A stretch of 64,000 nucleotides of DNA from Bog-473 sp963750075 (GTDB lineage: Bacteria; Actinomycetota; Acidimicrobiia; Acidimicrobiales; RAAP-2): the NCBI GenBank assembly GCA_963750075.1, contig CAVVPG010000007.1, positions 1 through 64,000 on the forward strand, in the 5' to 3' direction. The notes beneath the pieces were generated by a model, which was not told the DNA's origin, ran no database searches, and saw only the letters and a list, made by a program, of their open reading frames with translations. This document shows positions 17,293 to 26,626 of the stretch, in pieces. Each line of letters starts with the position of its first letter. Positions within the stretch are counted from its first letter, which is position 1. Position numbers and translations under genes: made by a program.

Positions 17293-17958
17293 CTAGGGCA
17301 GCTCTCCGATTCCCTTGAACAGGAGCACCAGGCAGAAGAGGACTTCGATCCCGGCTGTGATCTCTCGTGCATGACCAGTGACGAACTCGTTCACTCGAGA
17401 CAACACCGGGTCGGCCTTTTGGCCGAGAACCGTTACCAGCAGCACGGGCAGAAGTACCGGAAGCAACGTAATGAGCATCAGAATGACACCGACTGCCACC
17501 CGCTCCGCCAGATTGACTGACGAATGGGAGATCTGGTGGAGGGCGGCAAGGTAGAGAACCAGAGTGGAGAAGTTGACGAGCATTGCGAGAGCCCCGAGAC
17601 CCCAGAACGAGACTGTCGGGGCATCGACCATTCGGGAGGCCCGGCGGTTGTGGCGCTCGGCCGCCGTGGGGTGCCGGCGAAGCGCCCGAATCGCCAAGAA
17701 GGCCAGGAGAAGGGCTGCGCCCAGGTCGATTACGGCATCGGTGACCGAGTGGCCGCGGCGTTGGACAACGTGCTCGAGCACGGTCAAGCCAAGCAGCGTG
17801 TAGAGGATAAGCATGGCCGCTGCTCCGCCCGCGACGGCCCAACCACGGCTGACGGGATGGCGACGACCGGAGAGCACGAGAACCTCTAGTGCGAAGAGGG
17901 TCGGGCTGACCGCTGCGCCCAGTGCCAACGGCAACACCGTGGCTAGGAGCGCTCCCAC
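17293..17958 (-). CDS. GAP-family membrane protein
   Basis: A 221-residue integral membrane protein resembling the GAP (Sap/sulfolipid-addressing, LysE-like) family. Six hydrophobic segments can be drawn. The N-terminus MGALLATVLPLALGAAVSPT carries the family AxSP-type motif, with a charged loop RRHPTAAERHNRRAS in the middle. In mycobacteria such proteins help export glycopeptidolipid or sulfolipid. The start is GTG. Substrate unknown; export of a lipid or small metabolite is inferred. Confidence 0.65.
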   Translation of the reverse strand: MGALLATVLPLALGAAVSPTLFALEVLVLSGRRHPVSRGWAVAGGAAAMLILYTLLGLTVLEHVVQRRGHSVTDAVIDLGAALLLAFLAIRALRRHPTAAERHNRRASRMVDAPTVSFWGLGALAMLVNFSTLVLYLAALHQISHSSVNLAERVAVGVILMLITLLPVLLPVLLVTVLGQKADPVLSRVNEFVTGHAREITAGIEVLFCLVLLFKGIGELP

Positions 17959-18120
17959 CTGGACAGCCTACGGTCCAGACAACGGTGGCCGGGAGATGCT
18001 GATGCTCGGGGAAGTCCCCGTGGGCACTCCGCGACACCTCGCTGAACGACGCTTGCCGTGGCCGCCTCGTCTTCTTGAGCATTTGTTCTGCCTCCACGCG
18101 CACATGTCCTTTCCATTCCT

Positions 18121-18126
18121 TAGAAT
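18121..18126 (+). promoter_or_regulatory. -10 box TAGAAT
   Basis: TAGAAT ends 6 bases before ATG 18133; leaderless spacing. Confidence 0.45.
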
Positions 18127-18132
18127 GCGCCC

Positions 18133-18753
18133 ATGGCACCGCCCAGCCTCGCTCAGCAGGAACGCCAGTTCCTCTGCGACCTCTTTGTCGAGCGAGGTTC
18201 CGACGCGCCAACGTTGTGCGAGGGGTGGGTCACTGCCGACCTGGCTGCGCACCTCGTCGTCCGTGAACGGAGACCAGACAGCGGGCCCGGGCTCGTCTGG
18301 CCCCCGCTGGCCGGCCACACGGACAAGGTGCGGAGCGCGGTGCGTGATCGCACGCCGTGGGAGAAACTGGTCGAGACGGTGCGACGCGGCCCGCCGTTGC
18401 TCCTCCGTCCCTTCGACGGCCCGATGAACACGGTCGAGTTCTTCATCCACGTTGAGGACGTACGGCGTGCGCAAGACGGCTGGGAGCCCCGCCAGATCTC
18501 CCCGGAATTGGCCGATGCTCTCTGGGCGCGGGTCGGGCCCGGCGGGTTGGCGAAGAAAGTACCCGCCACAGTCGTGATCACCTCGCCGGGAAGGGCCGAA
18601 AAGGAGCATGGCACCGGGCCGCGCCTCACCCTGGCCGGCGAGCCGGGCGAGCTCATCATGTTCGGTGCCGGTCGCCAAAGGGCGGCCAGGGTCGAGATCA
18701 GCGGCGATGCCGCGCTTGCCGCTCAGTTGCGTGCGGCATCACTCGGTATCTGA
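18133..18753 (+). CDS. TIGR03085-family metal-binding protein (DinB/MDMPI-like)
   Basis: A 206-residue protein of the actinobacterial TIGR03085 family, related to mycothiol-dependent maleylpyruvate isomerase N-terminal domains. LCEGWVTADLAAHLVVRERR and NTVEFFIHVEDVRRAQDGW supply the conserved metal histidines. The length is typical. These proteins are thought to be thiol-dependent transferases, but no substrate is established. It is transcribed from a near-leaderless promoter and followed by a flavoprotein gene in the same direction. Confidence 0.8.
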   Translation: MAPPSLAQQERQFLCDLFVERGSDAPTLCEGWVTADLAAHLVVRERRPDSGPGLVWPPLAGHTDKVRSAVRDRTPWEKLVETVRRGPPLLLRPFDGPMNTVEFFIHVEDVRRAQDGWEPRQISPELADALWARVGPGGLAKKVPATVVITSPGRAEKEHGTGPRLTLAGEPGELIMFGAGRQRAARVEISGDAALAAQLRAASLGI

Positions 18754-18803
18754 CTCCGTCCCCGGTGACGATTGCGCGGCCAGGGTTATGGGCACCCCTT
18801 TGT

Positions 18804-18809
18804 TACCCT
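18804..18809 (+). promoter_or_regulatory. -10 box TACCCT
   Basis: TACCCT ends 7 bases before ATG 18817. Confidence 0.35.
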
Positions 18810-18816
18810 GCCCATC

Positions 18817-19959
18817 ATGACTCAACACATTGTGGTCCTGGGAGCCGGATTCGGCGGCCTCGAGCTGGTTAGCGGGCTGTCCGAGGCGATTCCCGGCAAG
18901 GCGCACATCACGCTCATCGACAAGAACGATGCGTTCGTCTTCGGCTTCTCGAAGCTCGACGTGATGTTCGGTCGCCGTCAGTCGTCCGAAGTCTGGAATT
19001 CGTACCGAGCCATCGACAAATCAGGCGTCGAGTTCCGCCAAGAGACCGTGACGTCGATTGACCCCAAACGTCGCCGAGTCGTCACCGACGCAGCGACCTA
19101 CGATGCCGATATCCTTGTCGTGGCCCTCGGGGCCGACTACGACGTAGCGGCGACACCGGGACTGGCGGAAGATGGCTTCGAGTTCTACTCACTTGCCGGC
19201 GCCGAGCGAGCGCGGGACGCGCTTGCGGAGTTCAAGGGCGGCGCTGTCGTCGTTGGCGTGCTTGGTCCGTTCTTCAAGTGCCCCGGCGCGCCGAACGAGG
19301 CTGCCTTGCTCGTGCACGACTATCTCTCCCAGCGCGGACTGCGTGAGTCGTCGTCGATTCATCTTGTCAGTCCGATGCCGGCGCCAATTCCGATCTCCAA
19401 GAAGACGTCGTCGGCAATCACGGCGATCCTCGAGGATCACGGTATCGAGTACTGGCCCGATTCGAAGGTGACGCGGCTCGATCCGGAGCACCATGTCGCC
19501 CATGTCGAGGACGGGCGCGTGCTGCCCTATGACCTCTTTCTGGGGATCCCGGTGCATTGCGCCCCCGAGGTGGTCGTCACTTCCGGGCTCGTCGAGGATG
19601 GTTGGATACCGGTCGATCCGGCCACGTTTGCCACGAAGTTCGCCAACGTCTTCGCGATCGGTGACGTGACGAGTGCACCGGTGCCACGCGCGGGGGGGAT
19701 TGCCGAAGGTGAGGCGGCCACTGTCGCCAAGGTCGTCGTTGCCAAACTGACAGATGGGAGCGACCCCCTCCCGTATGACGGCGTGGCGGCGTGCTATGTG
19801 GAGTTGGGTGAAGGCCTCGTGGGACGCATCGACGTCAATTTCCTCACGTACGACACCCCCGTCGCCAAGTTCACCGCGCCAAGCGCGGCACTCTCGGAGG
19901 AGAAGCGACAATGGGAGTCGACAAGGGTCCGGCGGTGGTTCGGATCGAACACTCCCTGA
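18817..19959 (+). CDS. SQR-like FAD-dependent oxidoreductase
   Basis: A 380-residue two-Rossmann flavoprotein of the sulfide:quinone reductase/NDH-2 group. The first FAD motif is VVLGAGFGGLELV near the N-terminus, and the second is VFAIGDVTSAPVPRAGG with the GD that binds FAD ribityl. FFKCPGAPNEAALLVHDY contains the Cys-x-Gly-Ala-Pro motif of sulfide:quinone reductases, and a second Cys lies in GIPVHCAPEVV. This supports a redox-active sulfur site over a plain NADH dehydrogenase. ATG 18817 is preferred over upstream codons because the Rossmann strand starts there. Electron acceptor probably quinone. Confidence 0.75.
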   Translation: MTQHIVVLGAGFGGLELVSGLSEAIPGKAHITLIDKNDAFVFGFSKLDVMFGRRQSSEVWNSYRAIDKSGVEFRQETVTSIDPKRRRVVTDAATYDADILVVALGADYDVAATPGLAEDGFEFYSLAGAERARDALAEFKGGAVVVGVLGPFFKCPGAPNEAALLVHDYLSQRGLRESSSIHLVSPMPAPIPISKKTSSAITAILEDHGIEYWPDSKVTRLDPEHHVAHVEDGRVLPYDLFLGIPVHCAPEVVVTSGLVEDGWIPVDPATFATKFANVFAIGDVTSAPVPRAGGIAEGEAATVAKVVVAKLTDGSDPLPYDGVAACYVELGEGLVGRIDVNFLTYDTPVAKFTAPSAALSEEKRQWESTRVRRWFGSNTP

Positions 19960-20122
19960 GCCCTGATCGATTCCGACACCGGTCGTGAGCAGGAGAATTG
20001 CGTGTCAGCCGGTGAATTCGACCGGCATCTGCATCCCCGTCGCCCAGTGCCGGTGATCAGGCTGTTGACGTCGCACTGAGCTGCGGAAGACACCGTCGCC
20101 ACTTGGCGGCAGAATCGGACGC

Positions 20123-20962
20123 ATGCTCACGCGATCTTCCGGGTATCTCACGCTCCGCCCTGGTACGGCACCCACCGCAGTGGAGACCCTGCAGTCGGAC
20201 GGCTACGTCGTTCTCTCCGGCGTCTTCGCCGGAGAAGAGCTCGCGGCCCTCTGCGCCGATGTCGAGCGGGTGTTCGAGGAGTATCCGCCAGATGAGCGGG
20301 GAGATCCACCCGAGCAGTCCGCCCCCTTTCGTTACGAGATGCTCAATCGGAGCAGCGTTGTCCAGAGGGCTGTCGGCAACTCCCGGATCCTCGAGGTCAT
20401 CGAGCCACTGCTGGGAGAGGACTGTCACGTGATCGCCAATACGGCATGGCGACAGGAAGCGGGCGACAACAGGCACCTCGGACGGTACTGGCACATCGAC
20501 AGTGGACCCCATGTCCCCCGTGACCCCGACGTTCCCTGGGATCCGAGGATCCCGTACCCGGTTTTCGCAATTGCGACCCACGTCTATCTTTGGGATTGCC
20601 CAACCGAAGCGGGCCCGACAGGGGTGATCCCAGGAAGCCATAGGTCGGGGCAAGCACCTCCCTTGGCGCAGCTCGCCGACGACGATCTGCAGTGGGAGGG
20701 CCGGGGCGCGCTGCCGATCGTGACGAAGGCAGGTGACGTCGCCTTCTTCGTCTCGGACATATGGCACCGTCGGTTGCCCGCTCAACGCGGAGATCCCGGA
20801 CGGATGTTCCTCCAGTGCCACTACGGGCGTCGCGATCTTGCCCAACGCATCCGGCCGACATCCGTGGCACACCAGCTCTCCGAGGAGGCCGTGGCTCGTG
20901 CCCGGACCCGGCGGGAGAGAACGCTCGTGGGGCTTCATCCATTGGGGTTCTACGACGGCTGA
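20123..20962 (+). CDS. Phytanoyl-CoA dioxygenase (PhyH) family protein
   Basis: A 279-residue Fe(II)/2-oxoglutarate oxygenase of the PhyH family. The iron triad is visible as the WHIDSG motif (His124, Asp126) and the distal His in FVSDIWHRRLPA, followed by the 2-oxoglutarate Arg in GDPGRMFLQCHYG. GVIPGSHRSGQ is a further family signature. Length is usual. Substrate cannot be read from sequence; secondary-metabolite or lipid hydroxylation are common. It converges on the lactonase gene. Confidence 0.82.
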   Translation: MLTRSSGYLTLRPGTAPTAVETLQSDGYVVLSGVFAGEELAALCADVERVFEEYPPDERGDPPEQSAPFRYEMLNRSSVVQRAVGNSRILEVIEPLLGEDCHVIANTAWRQEAGDNRHLGRYWHIDSGPHVPRDPDVPWDPRIPYPVFAIATHVYLWDCPTEAGPTGVIPGSHRSGQAPPLAQLADDDLQWEGRGALPIVTKAGDVAFFVSDIWHRRLPAQRGDPGRMFLQCHYGRRDLAQRIRPTSVAHQLSEEAVARARTRRERTLVGLHPLGFYDG

Positions 20963-20974
20963 TTCACCCCTTGA

Positions 20975-21966
20975 TCAATACGCGGAATTGTCTTCGAAGT
21001 AGCGGCGTGGTGTCTCGACGAGCATTGACTCGATCTGGGCCTCGGTCACGCCATGCTCGCGGAGATAGGGCAGGACGTCGTCGTGGATGTGGAGGTAGTT
21101 CCACTGGGTCATCATGGCCAACACGTTGGGGTCGATCCAGTCGATGTAGCAGGCCGCATCATGGGAGAGCACCATCCGGTCGGCGTAGCCGCGGCGGCAC
21201 ATCTGCACCACCGTGTCGGCCCGCGCCTCGAATGTCGTTTCCACGTTGAGCCCGAAGCGGTCCATGCCGAGGATAAACCCCTCGTCGGCCAGCGCGCTCA
21301 AGTGGTCCAGGTCGTTGCTGTCACCCGAGTGGCCCAGCACGACGCGGGTTGGGTCGACACCCTCCTCGTCGCACAGCAGCTCCTTCACGGCCAGCCCGGC
21401 GTGCGAGCCGGCGTGGGTGTGGACGGTGATCGGGGCGCCCGTATGGCGGTGGGCCCTCGCCACAGCGCGCATGATGCGGACCACTCCGCTGGTCAGACCC
21501 TGGTGATCGATGGCGCACTTGAGAAATGCAGCTCGGACCGCTGTCCCCGCGATGCCCTCGGTGATGTCCCCGATGAACATGTCCACCATCGGGTCAGGCA
21601 CCTCCGTACCAAGTGCCGCCGACAAGGCGGGACCACGGTGGTAGAAGAAGAACGGCACCTGGTCGTAGGTGTAGCAGCCGGTGGCAGGGATGATGTTGAG
21701 CTGCGGGACCTGCTCGGCGACCCGCTGGATACGGGGGATGTAACGACCCAGGCCCACGACCGTGGGGTCGGCGATACTGCGAATCCCCTGAGCGGCGAGG
21801 GCCTTGAGCTTGCTGACGGCGTTGGCCACACGGTCGTCCTCACTCCCCACTCGGCCGGGTAGTTCAGCTGCACGTCGGGGTCGAGGACGAAGATGTGCTC
21901 GTGCATGTAGGTCGGTCCGAGTTCGGCGGTATCGATGGAGCCCCTCACCGTCTCGACTGTTGCCAC
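20975..21966 (-). pseudogene. Phosphotriesterase-family lactonase, single-base frameshift
   Basis: A phosphotriesterase-like amidohydrolase in two frames. The N-terminal piece starts at GTG 21966 behind GGAGGG and reads GSIDTAELGPTYMHEHIFVL, giving the HxH metal motif, up to NYPAEWG. The other frame continues SEDDRVANAVSKLKALAAQG and holds the rest: AFLKCAIDHQG (bridging Lys), VHTHAGSHAG, VVLGHSGDSNDL and LSHDAACYI. The break lies near 21845 in a G run (TGGGGAGT); one extra base restores a full-length protein. All metal ligands are intact, so either the loss is recent or the sequence has an indel. Members usually hydrolyse lactones. Confidence 0.82.
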
Positions 21967-22106
21967 TTGCCTGCTCCCTCCGTTGACTGCCGGAGACCAT
22001 ATTGGACCCTGGACCGGAATTGACGGTCCACCCAGCTCGGTCATGCCTCCGACGTCGGCTCCCTACGCCGATTCGTGACGTGGCTTCGAAGCTGAGCGAC
22101 GGTCTC

Positions 22107-22112
22107 TAGGCT
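22107..22112 (+). promoter_or_regulatory. -10 box TAGGCT
   Basis: TAGGCT ends 6 bases before ATG 22119. Confidence 0.4.
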
Positions 22113-22118
22113 TGCCGC

Positions 22119-22907
22119 ATGACTGCTCCGACTCCCAACCGGGTGGCCATCGTCACGGGAGTGAGCCGGCGTGCGGGGATTGGTTTTGCCATCGCGCGAA
22201 GCCTTCTTTCATCGGGAATGTCCGTTCTGATCCAGTCGTGGACCGCACATGACGCGGAACATCGGTGGGGCGCGGATCCCGCAGGCATGTCAAAAGTCAT
22301 CGATGAGCTTCGACACACTGGAGGCACCCTCGGGCACATGGAAGCGGACTTCGCTCTTCCAGATGCGGCTGGGGACGTCGTCCACAGGGCGGTGCAGCTC
22401 TTTGGGCATATCGACGTGCTCGTGGTCAATCACGCAAGAAGCTCGCAGCAGACGTTGAGCGACGTCACACCCGAGGAGCTCGATCTCAGTTGGGCGGTCA
22501 ATGCTCGCGCCAGTGTGCTGCTCACGCAGGCGTATGCGGCCCAACACGACGATCGACGCACGGGGGGCAGAGTGATCCTCTTCACGTCGGGGCAGCACCT
22601 TGCCCCTATGTCCCAGGAAGTCCCCTATGCGATCAGCAAGGGTGCAATCCATCAGGTCACCCTCACCTTGTCCGATGCCCTGGTTGACCGCGGAATCACG
22701 GTGAACGCAGTAAATCCGGGACCGACCGATACGGGATGGGCCGATCCCGAGCTCTTCCGTCGGGTCGGGGCTGGGCTTCCGGCCGGTCGCTGGGGTTCTC
22801 CCGATGACGTCGCTCGCTTGGTGTCGTGGTTGGCCTCCGACGACAGTGCCTGGATCACAGGCCAGGTCCTCAATTCAGAAGGTGGGTTCCGACGCTGGAA
22901 GTTGTAA
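22119..22907 (+). CDS. Short-chain dehydrogenase/reductase
   Basis: A 262-residue classical-type SDR. The cofactor motif is TGVSRRAGIGFAIARSL, a longer loop than standard TGxxxGIG. VVNHARSS replaces the NNAG motif. The catalytic Ser lies in ILFTSGQHL and Tyr/Lys in PYAISKGA. The C-terminal GRWGSPDDVARLVSWLASDD is typical. NAD(P)-dependent oxidoreduction of an alcohol or ketone is the family role; substrate unknown. Confidence 0.85.
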   Translation: MTAPTPNRVAIVTGVSRRAGIGFAIARSLLSSGMSVLIQSWTAHDAEHRWGADPAGMSKVIDELRHTGGTLGHMEADFALPDAAGDVVHRAVQLFGHIDVLVVNHARSSQQTLSDVTPEELDLSWAVNARASVLLTQAYAAQHDDRRTGGRVILFTSGQHLAPMSQEVPYAISKGAIHQVTLTLSDALVDRGITVNAVNPGPTDTGWADPELFRRVGAGLPAGRWGSPDDVARLVSWLASDDSAWITGQVLNSEGGFRRWKL

Positions 22908-22986
22908 GGGCCGAGCTCGCACGAGTGCAGCAGGCGTGGCTGCTCGGTAGCTTGGGTTCGACCACTTTTCAGGGGAGGGCAGCGCC

Positions 22987-24360
22987 ATGGATGAGTCGGT
23001 TCGTCAGCACAAGTTCGTTCTCGATGAGTCGGAGATGCCGACGACCTGGTATAACCTCGTGCCCGACCTGCCGAGCTCTCCACCGCCGGCTCTGCATCCC
23101 GGCACGCTCGAGCCGGCCGGTCCCGACGACTTCGCCCCGCTGTTCCCGATGGACCTCATCCTCCAGGAGGTCTCGACGGACCGCTTCATCGAGATCCCGG
23201 GGGCGGTCCTTGACGTCTACCGCCAGTGGCGCCCGAGCCCACTGTTCCGGGCTCACCGACTTGAGCGGGCGCTCGATACGCCTGCTCGGATCTACTACAA
23301 GTATGAGGGGGTCAGCCCGGCAGGCAGTCACAAGCCCAACACCGCCGTGCCGCAGGCGTACTACAACGCCAAGGACGGGGTCCGGAAGTTGACGACAGAG
23401 ACCGGGGCCGGACAGTGGGGCTCCGCCCTGGCACTGGCGTGCGCGTTGTTCGGCCTCGAATGCGAGGTATGGCAGGTAGGAGCGAGCTACGACCAGAAGC
23501 CCTATCGACGTCTGATGATGGAGACGTTCGGCGCCACGGTCCACCGCTCGCCGTCGGAGTTAACCGTGGCAGGCCGCAAGTACCTCGCCGAGGACCCGCA
23601 TCACACCGGTTCGCTCGGCATCGCCATCTCCGAGGCGGTCGAGGTGGCGGCGCAGGATCCCGAGATCCGGTACTCGCTGGGCAGCGTGCTCAATCACGTG
23701 CTGCTCCATCAGACCATCATCGGCGAGGAGGCGCTGCTGCAGCTCTCCAAGGCAGGAGAGTCGGCACCCGACGTCATCGTCGGGTGCACGGGTGGAGGCT
23801 CGAACTTCGCGGGCCTGTCCTTCCCCTTCTTGCGCGAGAAGCTCGCCGGCAAGATGTCGCCCACCATACGAGCAGTCGAGCCGGCATCATGTCCGTCGCT
23901 GACCCGTGGTGTCTACGCATACGACTTCGGTGACTCCGCAGGCATGACCCCCTTGATCAAGATGCACACCCTGGGTCACGACTTCGTGCCCGATCCGATC
24001 CATGCCGGGGGGCTTCGATACCACGGGATGTCGCCGCTCTTGAGCCACGTCTATGAGCTCGGACTGATTGAAGCGATGGCGTTGCCGCAGACGGAGTGTT
24101 TCGCCGCCGGCATCGAGTTCGCCCGCAACGAGGGCATCGTGCCCGCCCCGGAGCCGACCCATGCGGTCGCCGCAGCCGTGCGGGAGGCGATCCGGGCCAA
24201 GGAGGCCGGAAAGGAGACGGTCATACTCACCGCTCTGTGCGGGCACGGCCACTTCGATCTCGCGGCGTACGACGACTACCTCAACGACCGGATGATCGAC
24301 GAGGACGTCACGGACGAGCGCCTCGCCGCAGCCCTGGCCACGATGCCAAAGGTGGGCTGA
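22987..24360 (+). CDS. trpB: TrpB2-type tryptophan synthase beta chain
   Basis: A 457-residue PLP enzyme of the TrpB2 branch, which makes tryptophan from indole and serine without a TrpA partner. The Schiff-base Lys is Lys116 in SPAGSHKPNTA, with TTETGAGQWGSALA near the active site and the phosphate loop VGCTGGGSNFAG. The long N-terminal extension and late insert mark TrpB2 rather than TrpB1. ATG 22987 follows GGGAGGGC. No other trp genes adjoin. In some species TrpB2 is a salvage enzyme, and some members act on other amino acids. Confidence 0.88.
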   Translation: MDESVRQHKFVLDESEMPTTWYNLVPDLPSSPPPALHPGTLEPAGPDDFAPLFPMDLILQEVSTDRFIEIPGAVLDVYRQWRPSPLFRAHRLERALDTPARIYYKYEGVSPAGSHKPNTAVPQAYYNAKDGVRKLTTETGAGQWGSALALACALFGLECEVWQVGASYDQKPYRRLMMETFGATVHRSPSELTVAGRKYLAEDPHHTGSLGIAISEAVEVAAQDPEIRYSLGSVLNHVLLHQTIIGEEALLQLSKAGESAPDVIVGCTGGGSNFAGLSFPFLREKLAGKMSPTIRAVEPASCPSLTRGVYAYDFGDSAGMTPLIKMHTLGHDFVPDPIHAGGLRYHGMSPLLSHVYELGLIEAMALPQTECFAAGIEFARNEGIVPAPEPTHAVAAAVREAIRAKEAGKETVILTALCGHGHFDLAAYDDYLNDRMIDEDVTDERLAAALATMPKVG

Positions 24361-24367
24361 ACAGGCG

Positions 24368-24399
24368 CGACTCAACCCCGACGAATCGGGGTTGAGTCG
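24368..24399 (+). terminator. Strong hairpin terminator after trpB
   Basis: A 13-bp perfect stem (24368-24380 with 24387-24399) and a 6-base loop, 8 bases after the trpB stop. Only a short T stretch follows, as is common in high-GC actinobacteria. Confidence 0.7.
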
Positions 24400-24542
24400 T
24401 TGCCCGCACCCCCTTAAACCCCCCGTTGGGCGGCAGAGTGTGTCACGCGGGGACGGCCTGTGGGGGTCGCCCTGCGGGGACGGCCGTCGCTGGGGCTCGG
24501 CGGTGAGTTTGAGCTGCTCAACGTTCAGCGGGCTGCGGCCCA

Positions 24543-24548
24543 TAGGGT
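24543..24548 (+). promoter_or_regulatory. -10 box TAGGGT
   Basis: TAGGGT ends 7 bases before ATG 24556. Confidence 0.35.
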
Positions 24549-24555
24549 CTCGTCC

Positions 24556-25023
24556 ATGCCGCGTCGGCCGCTCATCACGTACCGACACGACTTCGAATTC
24601 CCCGTTGCGCCCGACGAATTGTGGGACACGATCCAAGAGGTCGACCAATTCGAAGGGTGGTGGCCCTGGCTCTCGGAGTTCCGCCTGGAAGGAGACACCC
24701 TGGCGAGGGGAGCCGTGCTCCACGGCGTCGTCGCGCCTCCCTTGCCATACCGGATGCGCATCGAGGTGCGTTTGACCGAGTGCGAGCCGCCGCACCACAT
24801 CGGCGCGCTCATCCACGGGGATCTCGAGGGTCGGGCAAGCGTGTCGCTGCGACCCCAGAGCGCGGGCTCCAGCGTCGAAGTGGCATGGACGGTGGAGATG
24901 ATGCAGCGCCCGATGCGCATGGCCAGTCGAATGGCCCACCCCGTCCTGCAATGGGGTCATGATCGGGTCGTCGAGATCACCGTCGCCGGCTTCCGCAGGA
25001 GACTCAAGGCAGCCGACACCTGA
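24556..25023 (+). CDS. SRPBCC-family protein
   Basis: A 155-residue START-like (SRPBCC/polyketide cyclase) protein. It opens with YRHDFEFPVAPDELWDTIQE and continues GWWPWLSEFRLEGDTLARGA, the pattern of the family (ligand cavity made by a curved sheet and long C-terminal helix). The last helix reads HPVLQWGHDRVVEITVAGFR. No catalytic residues can be named. It probably binds a hydrophobic ligand. It stands alone between a terminator and a convergent acyltransferase gene. Confidence 0.75.
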   Translation: MPRRPLITYRHDFEFPVAPDELWDTIQEVDQFEGWWPWLSEFRLEGDTLARGAVLHGVVAPPLPYRMRIEVRLTECEPPHHIGALIHGDLEGRASVSLRPQSAGSSVEVAWTVEMMQRPMRMASRMAHPVLQWGHDRVVEITVAGFRRRLKAADT

Positions 25024-25071
25024 CTCTGACGAATGGGGTCTGGTGGCACGACGGGGACAGGCCGTCATGGA

Positions 25072-26205
25072 CTATGCCTGGGCAGGTTTCAGCTGTGACG
25101 GTGTGAGTGAAACCCCCGATTCGGGCGCATCAAGATCCCGGGTGGCGCTGAACCGAACCTTCAACCGGAGGAACGGCGTCTCTACGAAACGGTACGACAG
25201 ATCCGCCAGAACCACCACACCGACAACACAGAACGCAACTGCACAGTCACGAGATGCGCCCTGCCAGTGGCAGTACAGCGCGAGGGCGCCAGCGATGGGC
25301 ACATGGTAGAGGTAGATGCCGTAGGAACGTTGTCCGATCCAACGCATGGGGCCTGCGGAAAACAACCTGCCTAGGCACAAGGGAGCGAGGCACAGGCTGG
25401 CCACGAGCATGACCGATGCCACCGTCGCGGCAGCGATGATCAATGCACTCTCGGTCTGAGAACGAGTATTCGTGACTGCGATGGCAACAAAGGAGATCAG
25501 ACCGACGAGGGCGACCACATGCAACACGCTCAGATCGGTGCTTCGTGGATCCTCCGTTCTCGTGTGCCGAGTGCTCAGGGCGAGCGCGAGGGCTGACCCG
25601 GCAAGCAGTCCCATGGCGTGGGTATCAGTGCCGTAGTAGGCACGAAATGATCCCCAGTGGTTCATGGCAAAGACCAAGTAGACGCAATCGAGTGCGGCCA
25701 ACGTAGCCATGACGCTGGCCGCCCGACGTCGTTGCTTCGTCCGAGCAATCCATGCGATGCAGACCAGTGGCCACACGAGGTAGAACTGCTCTTCAACGGC
25801 CAATGACCATGTGTGCCCGAGCAGACCCAGGGTGTTCGGATCAGAGCCGAAGGCACGAGCCCAGTTTCCCGAGTAGAGCAGGACCCACGGCAACCCAGTC
25901 AGAGTTTCGTGGCGCACCGCCGCCGTGGAAACGAGTGATACGACGAACGCTAGGGCGACGGCGCAGACCAAGGCCGGGAAGAGTCTCAGACCACGGCGGG
26001 CCCAGAAATGACCCAACGAGATCTGACCCGATCGATCGTGCTCCCGAAGCAACAGCGATGTGATCAAGAACCCCGAGATGACGAAGAAGAGGTCCACGCC
26101 AACGACTCCGCCCCCGGGGAACACGCTGAAGTGATACGCCACGACGATGAGTACAGCCAGCGCTCTCAGTCCGTCGAGACCGGACCAACGCTGGTCGGCC
26201 GTCAT
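25072..26205 (-). CDS. Acyltransferase 3 family membrane protein (OafA/YrhL-like)
   Basis: A 377-residue integral membrane O-acyltransferase. The N-terminus has the family motifs LDGLRALAVLIVVAYHFSVF with the essential His, VGVDLFFVISGFLITSLL, and the arginine motif FWARRGLRLFPALV. About ten hydrophobic segments follow, with RWIGQRSYGIYLYHVPI before the last ones. It would acylate a surface glycan or lipid using cytoplasmic acyl-CoA. ATG 26205 is chosen; a TTG at 26289 adds an unconvincing 28 residues. Confidence 0.85.
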   Translation of the reverse strand: MTADQRWSGLDGLRALAVLIVVAYHFSVFPGGGVVGVDLFFVISGFLITSLLLREHDRSGQISLGHFWARRGLRLFPALVCAVALAFVVSLVSTAAVRHETLTGLPWVLLYSGNWARAFGSDPNTLGLLGHTWSLAVEEQFYLVWPLVCIAWIARTKQRRRAASVMATLAALDCVYLVFAMNHWGSFRAYYGTDTHAMGLLAGSALALALSTRHTRTEDPRSTDLSVLHVVALVGLISFVAIAVTNTRSQTESALIIAAATVASVMLVASLCLAPLCLGRLFSAGPMRWIGQRSYGIYLYHVPIAGALALYCHWQGASRDCAVAFCVVGVVVLADLSYRFVETPFLRLKVRFSATRDLDAPESGVSLTPSQLKPAQA

Positions 26206-26626
26206 GGCTGATGTCGTCGGGGTCGAGGACGCGATCGGGCTCTGCCGATGCTGCTCCCAGTGGAACGTGAGGAGCCGAAGGCGCGGCAACCCCTATGGCG
26301 GCTCCGACTCGTCAAAGCAAGAGGGCGCCGTCGCTCCATGACTTCTACTGGTTACCGATCGAGCGTCTCGCTTCCATAGGGCCAAAGACCCATTTTGAGT
26401 TGTGCTCTCGAAGCACCGGTGCGAGCAGCTTGATTTCGTTCGCCCGTGGCTCCGGCAGCCGGGCGTGGCCCATCTCAGCGCTTTGCCTTCCCTGCCCCAG
26501 TGCCCCGGCACGGTGGGGCAGGGAGATAGGTCGAATCCCTGACAATCCCTACTCCGGGTATCGGATACCCCGCCGAAGAGTGGTCGAGATCACCGCCGGA
26601 TTCCGACGGCGCCTCGGATCGAGGGG
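26206..26626. other. 421-base gap with strong hairpin
   Basis: No supported gene. A long hairpin (26490-26523) is the only clear structure. Confidence 0.4.
26490..26523. terminator. Long GC-rich hairpin
   Basis: CCCTGCCCCA (26490-26499) pairs with TGGGGCAGGG (26514-26523). An inner GTGCC/GGCAC pair extends it to 15 bp with a two-base bulge. It lies about 105 bases past the UbiA-like gene stop and could terminate that minus-strand operon. Confidence 0.45.

Noticed and set aside
26331..26626. Possible tRNA near a GGTCGAATCCC-like string at 26528
   Set aside because: No acceptor stem, D-arm or anticodon arm can be folded around it.
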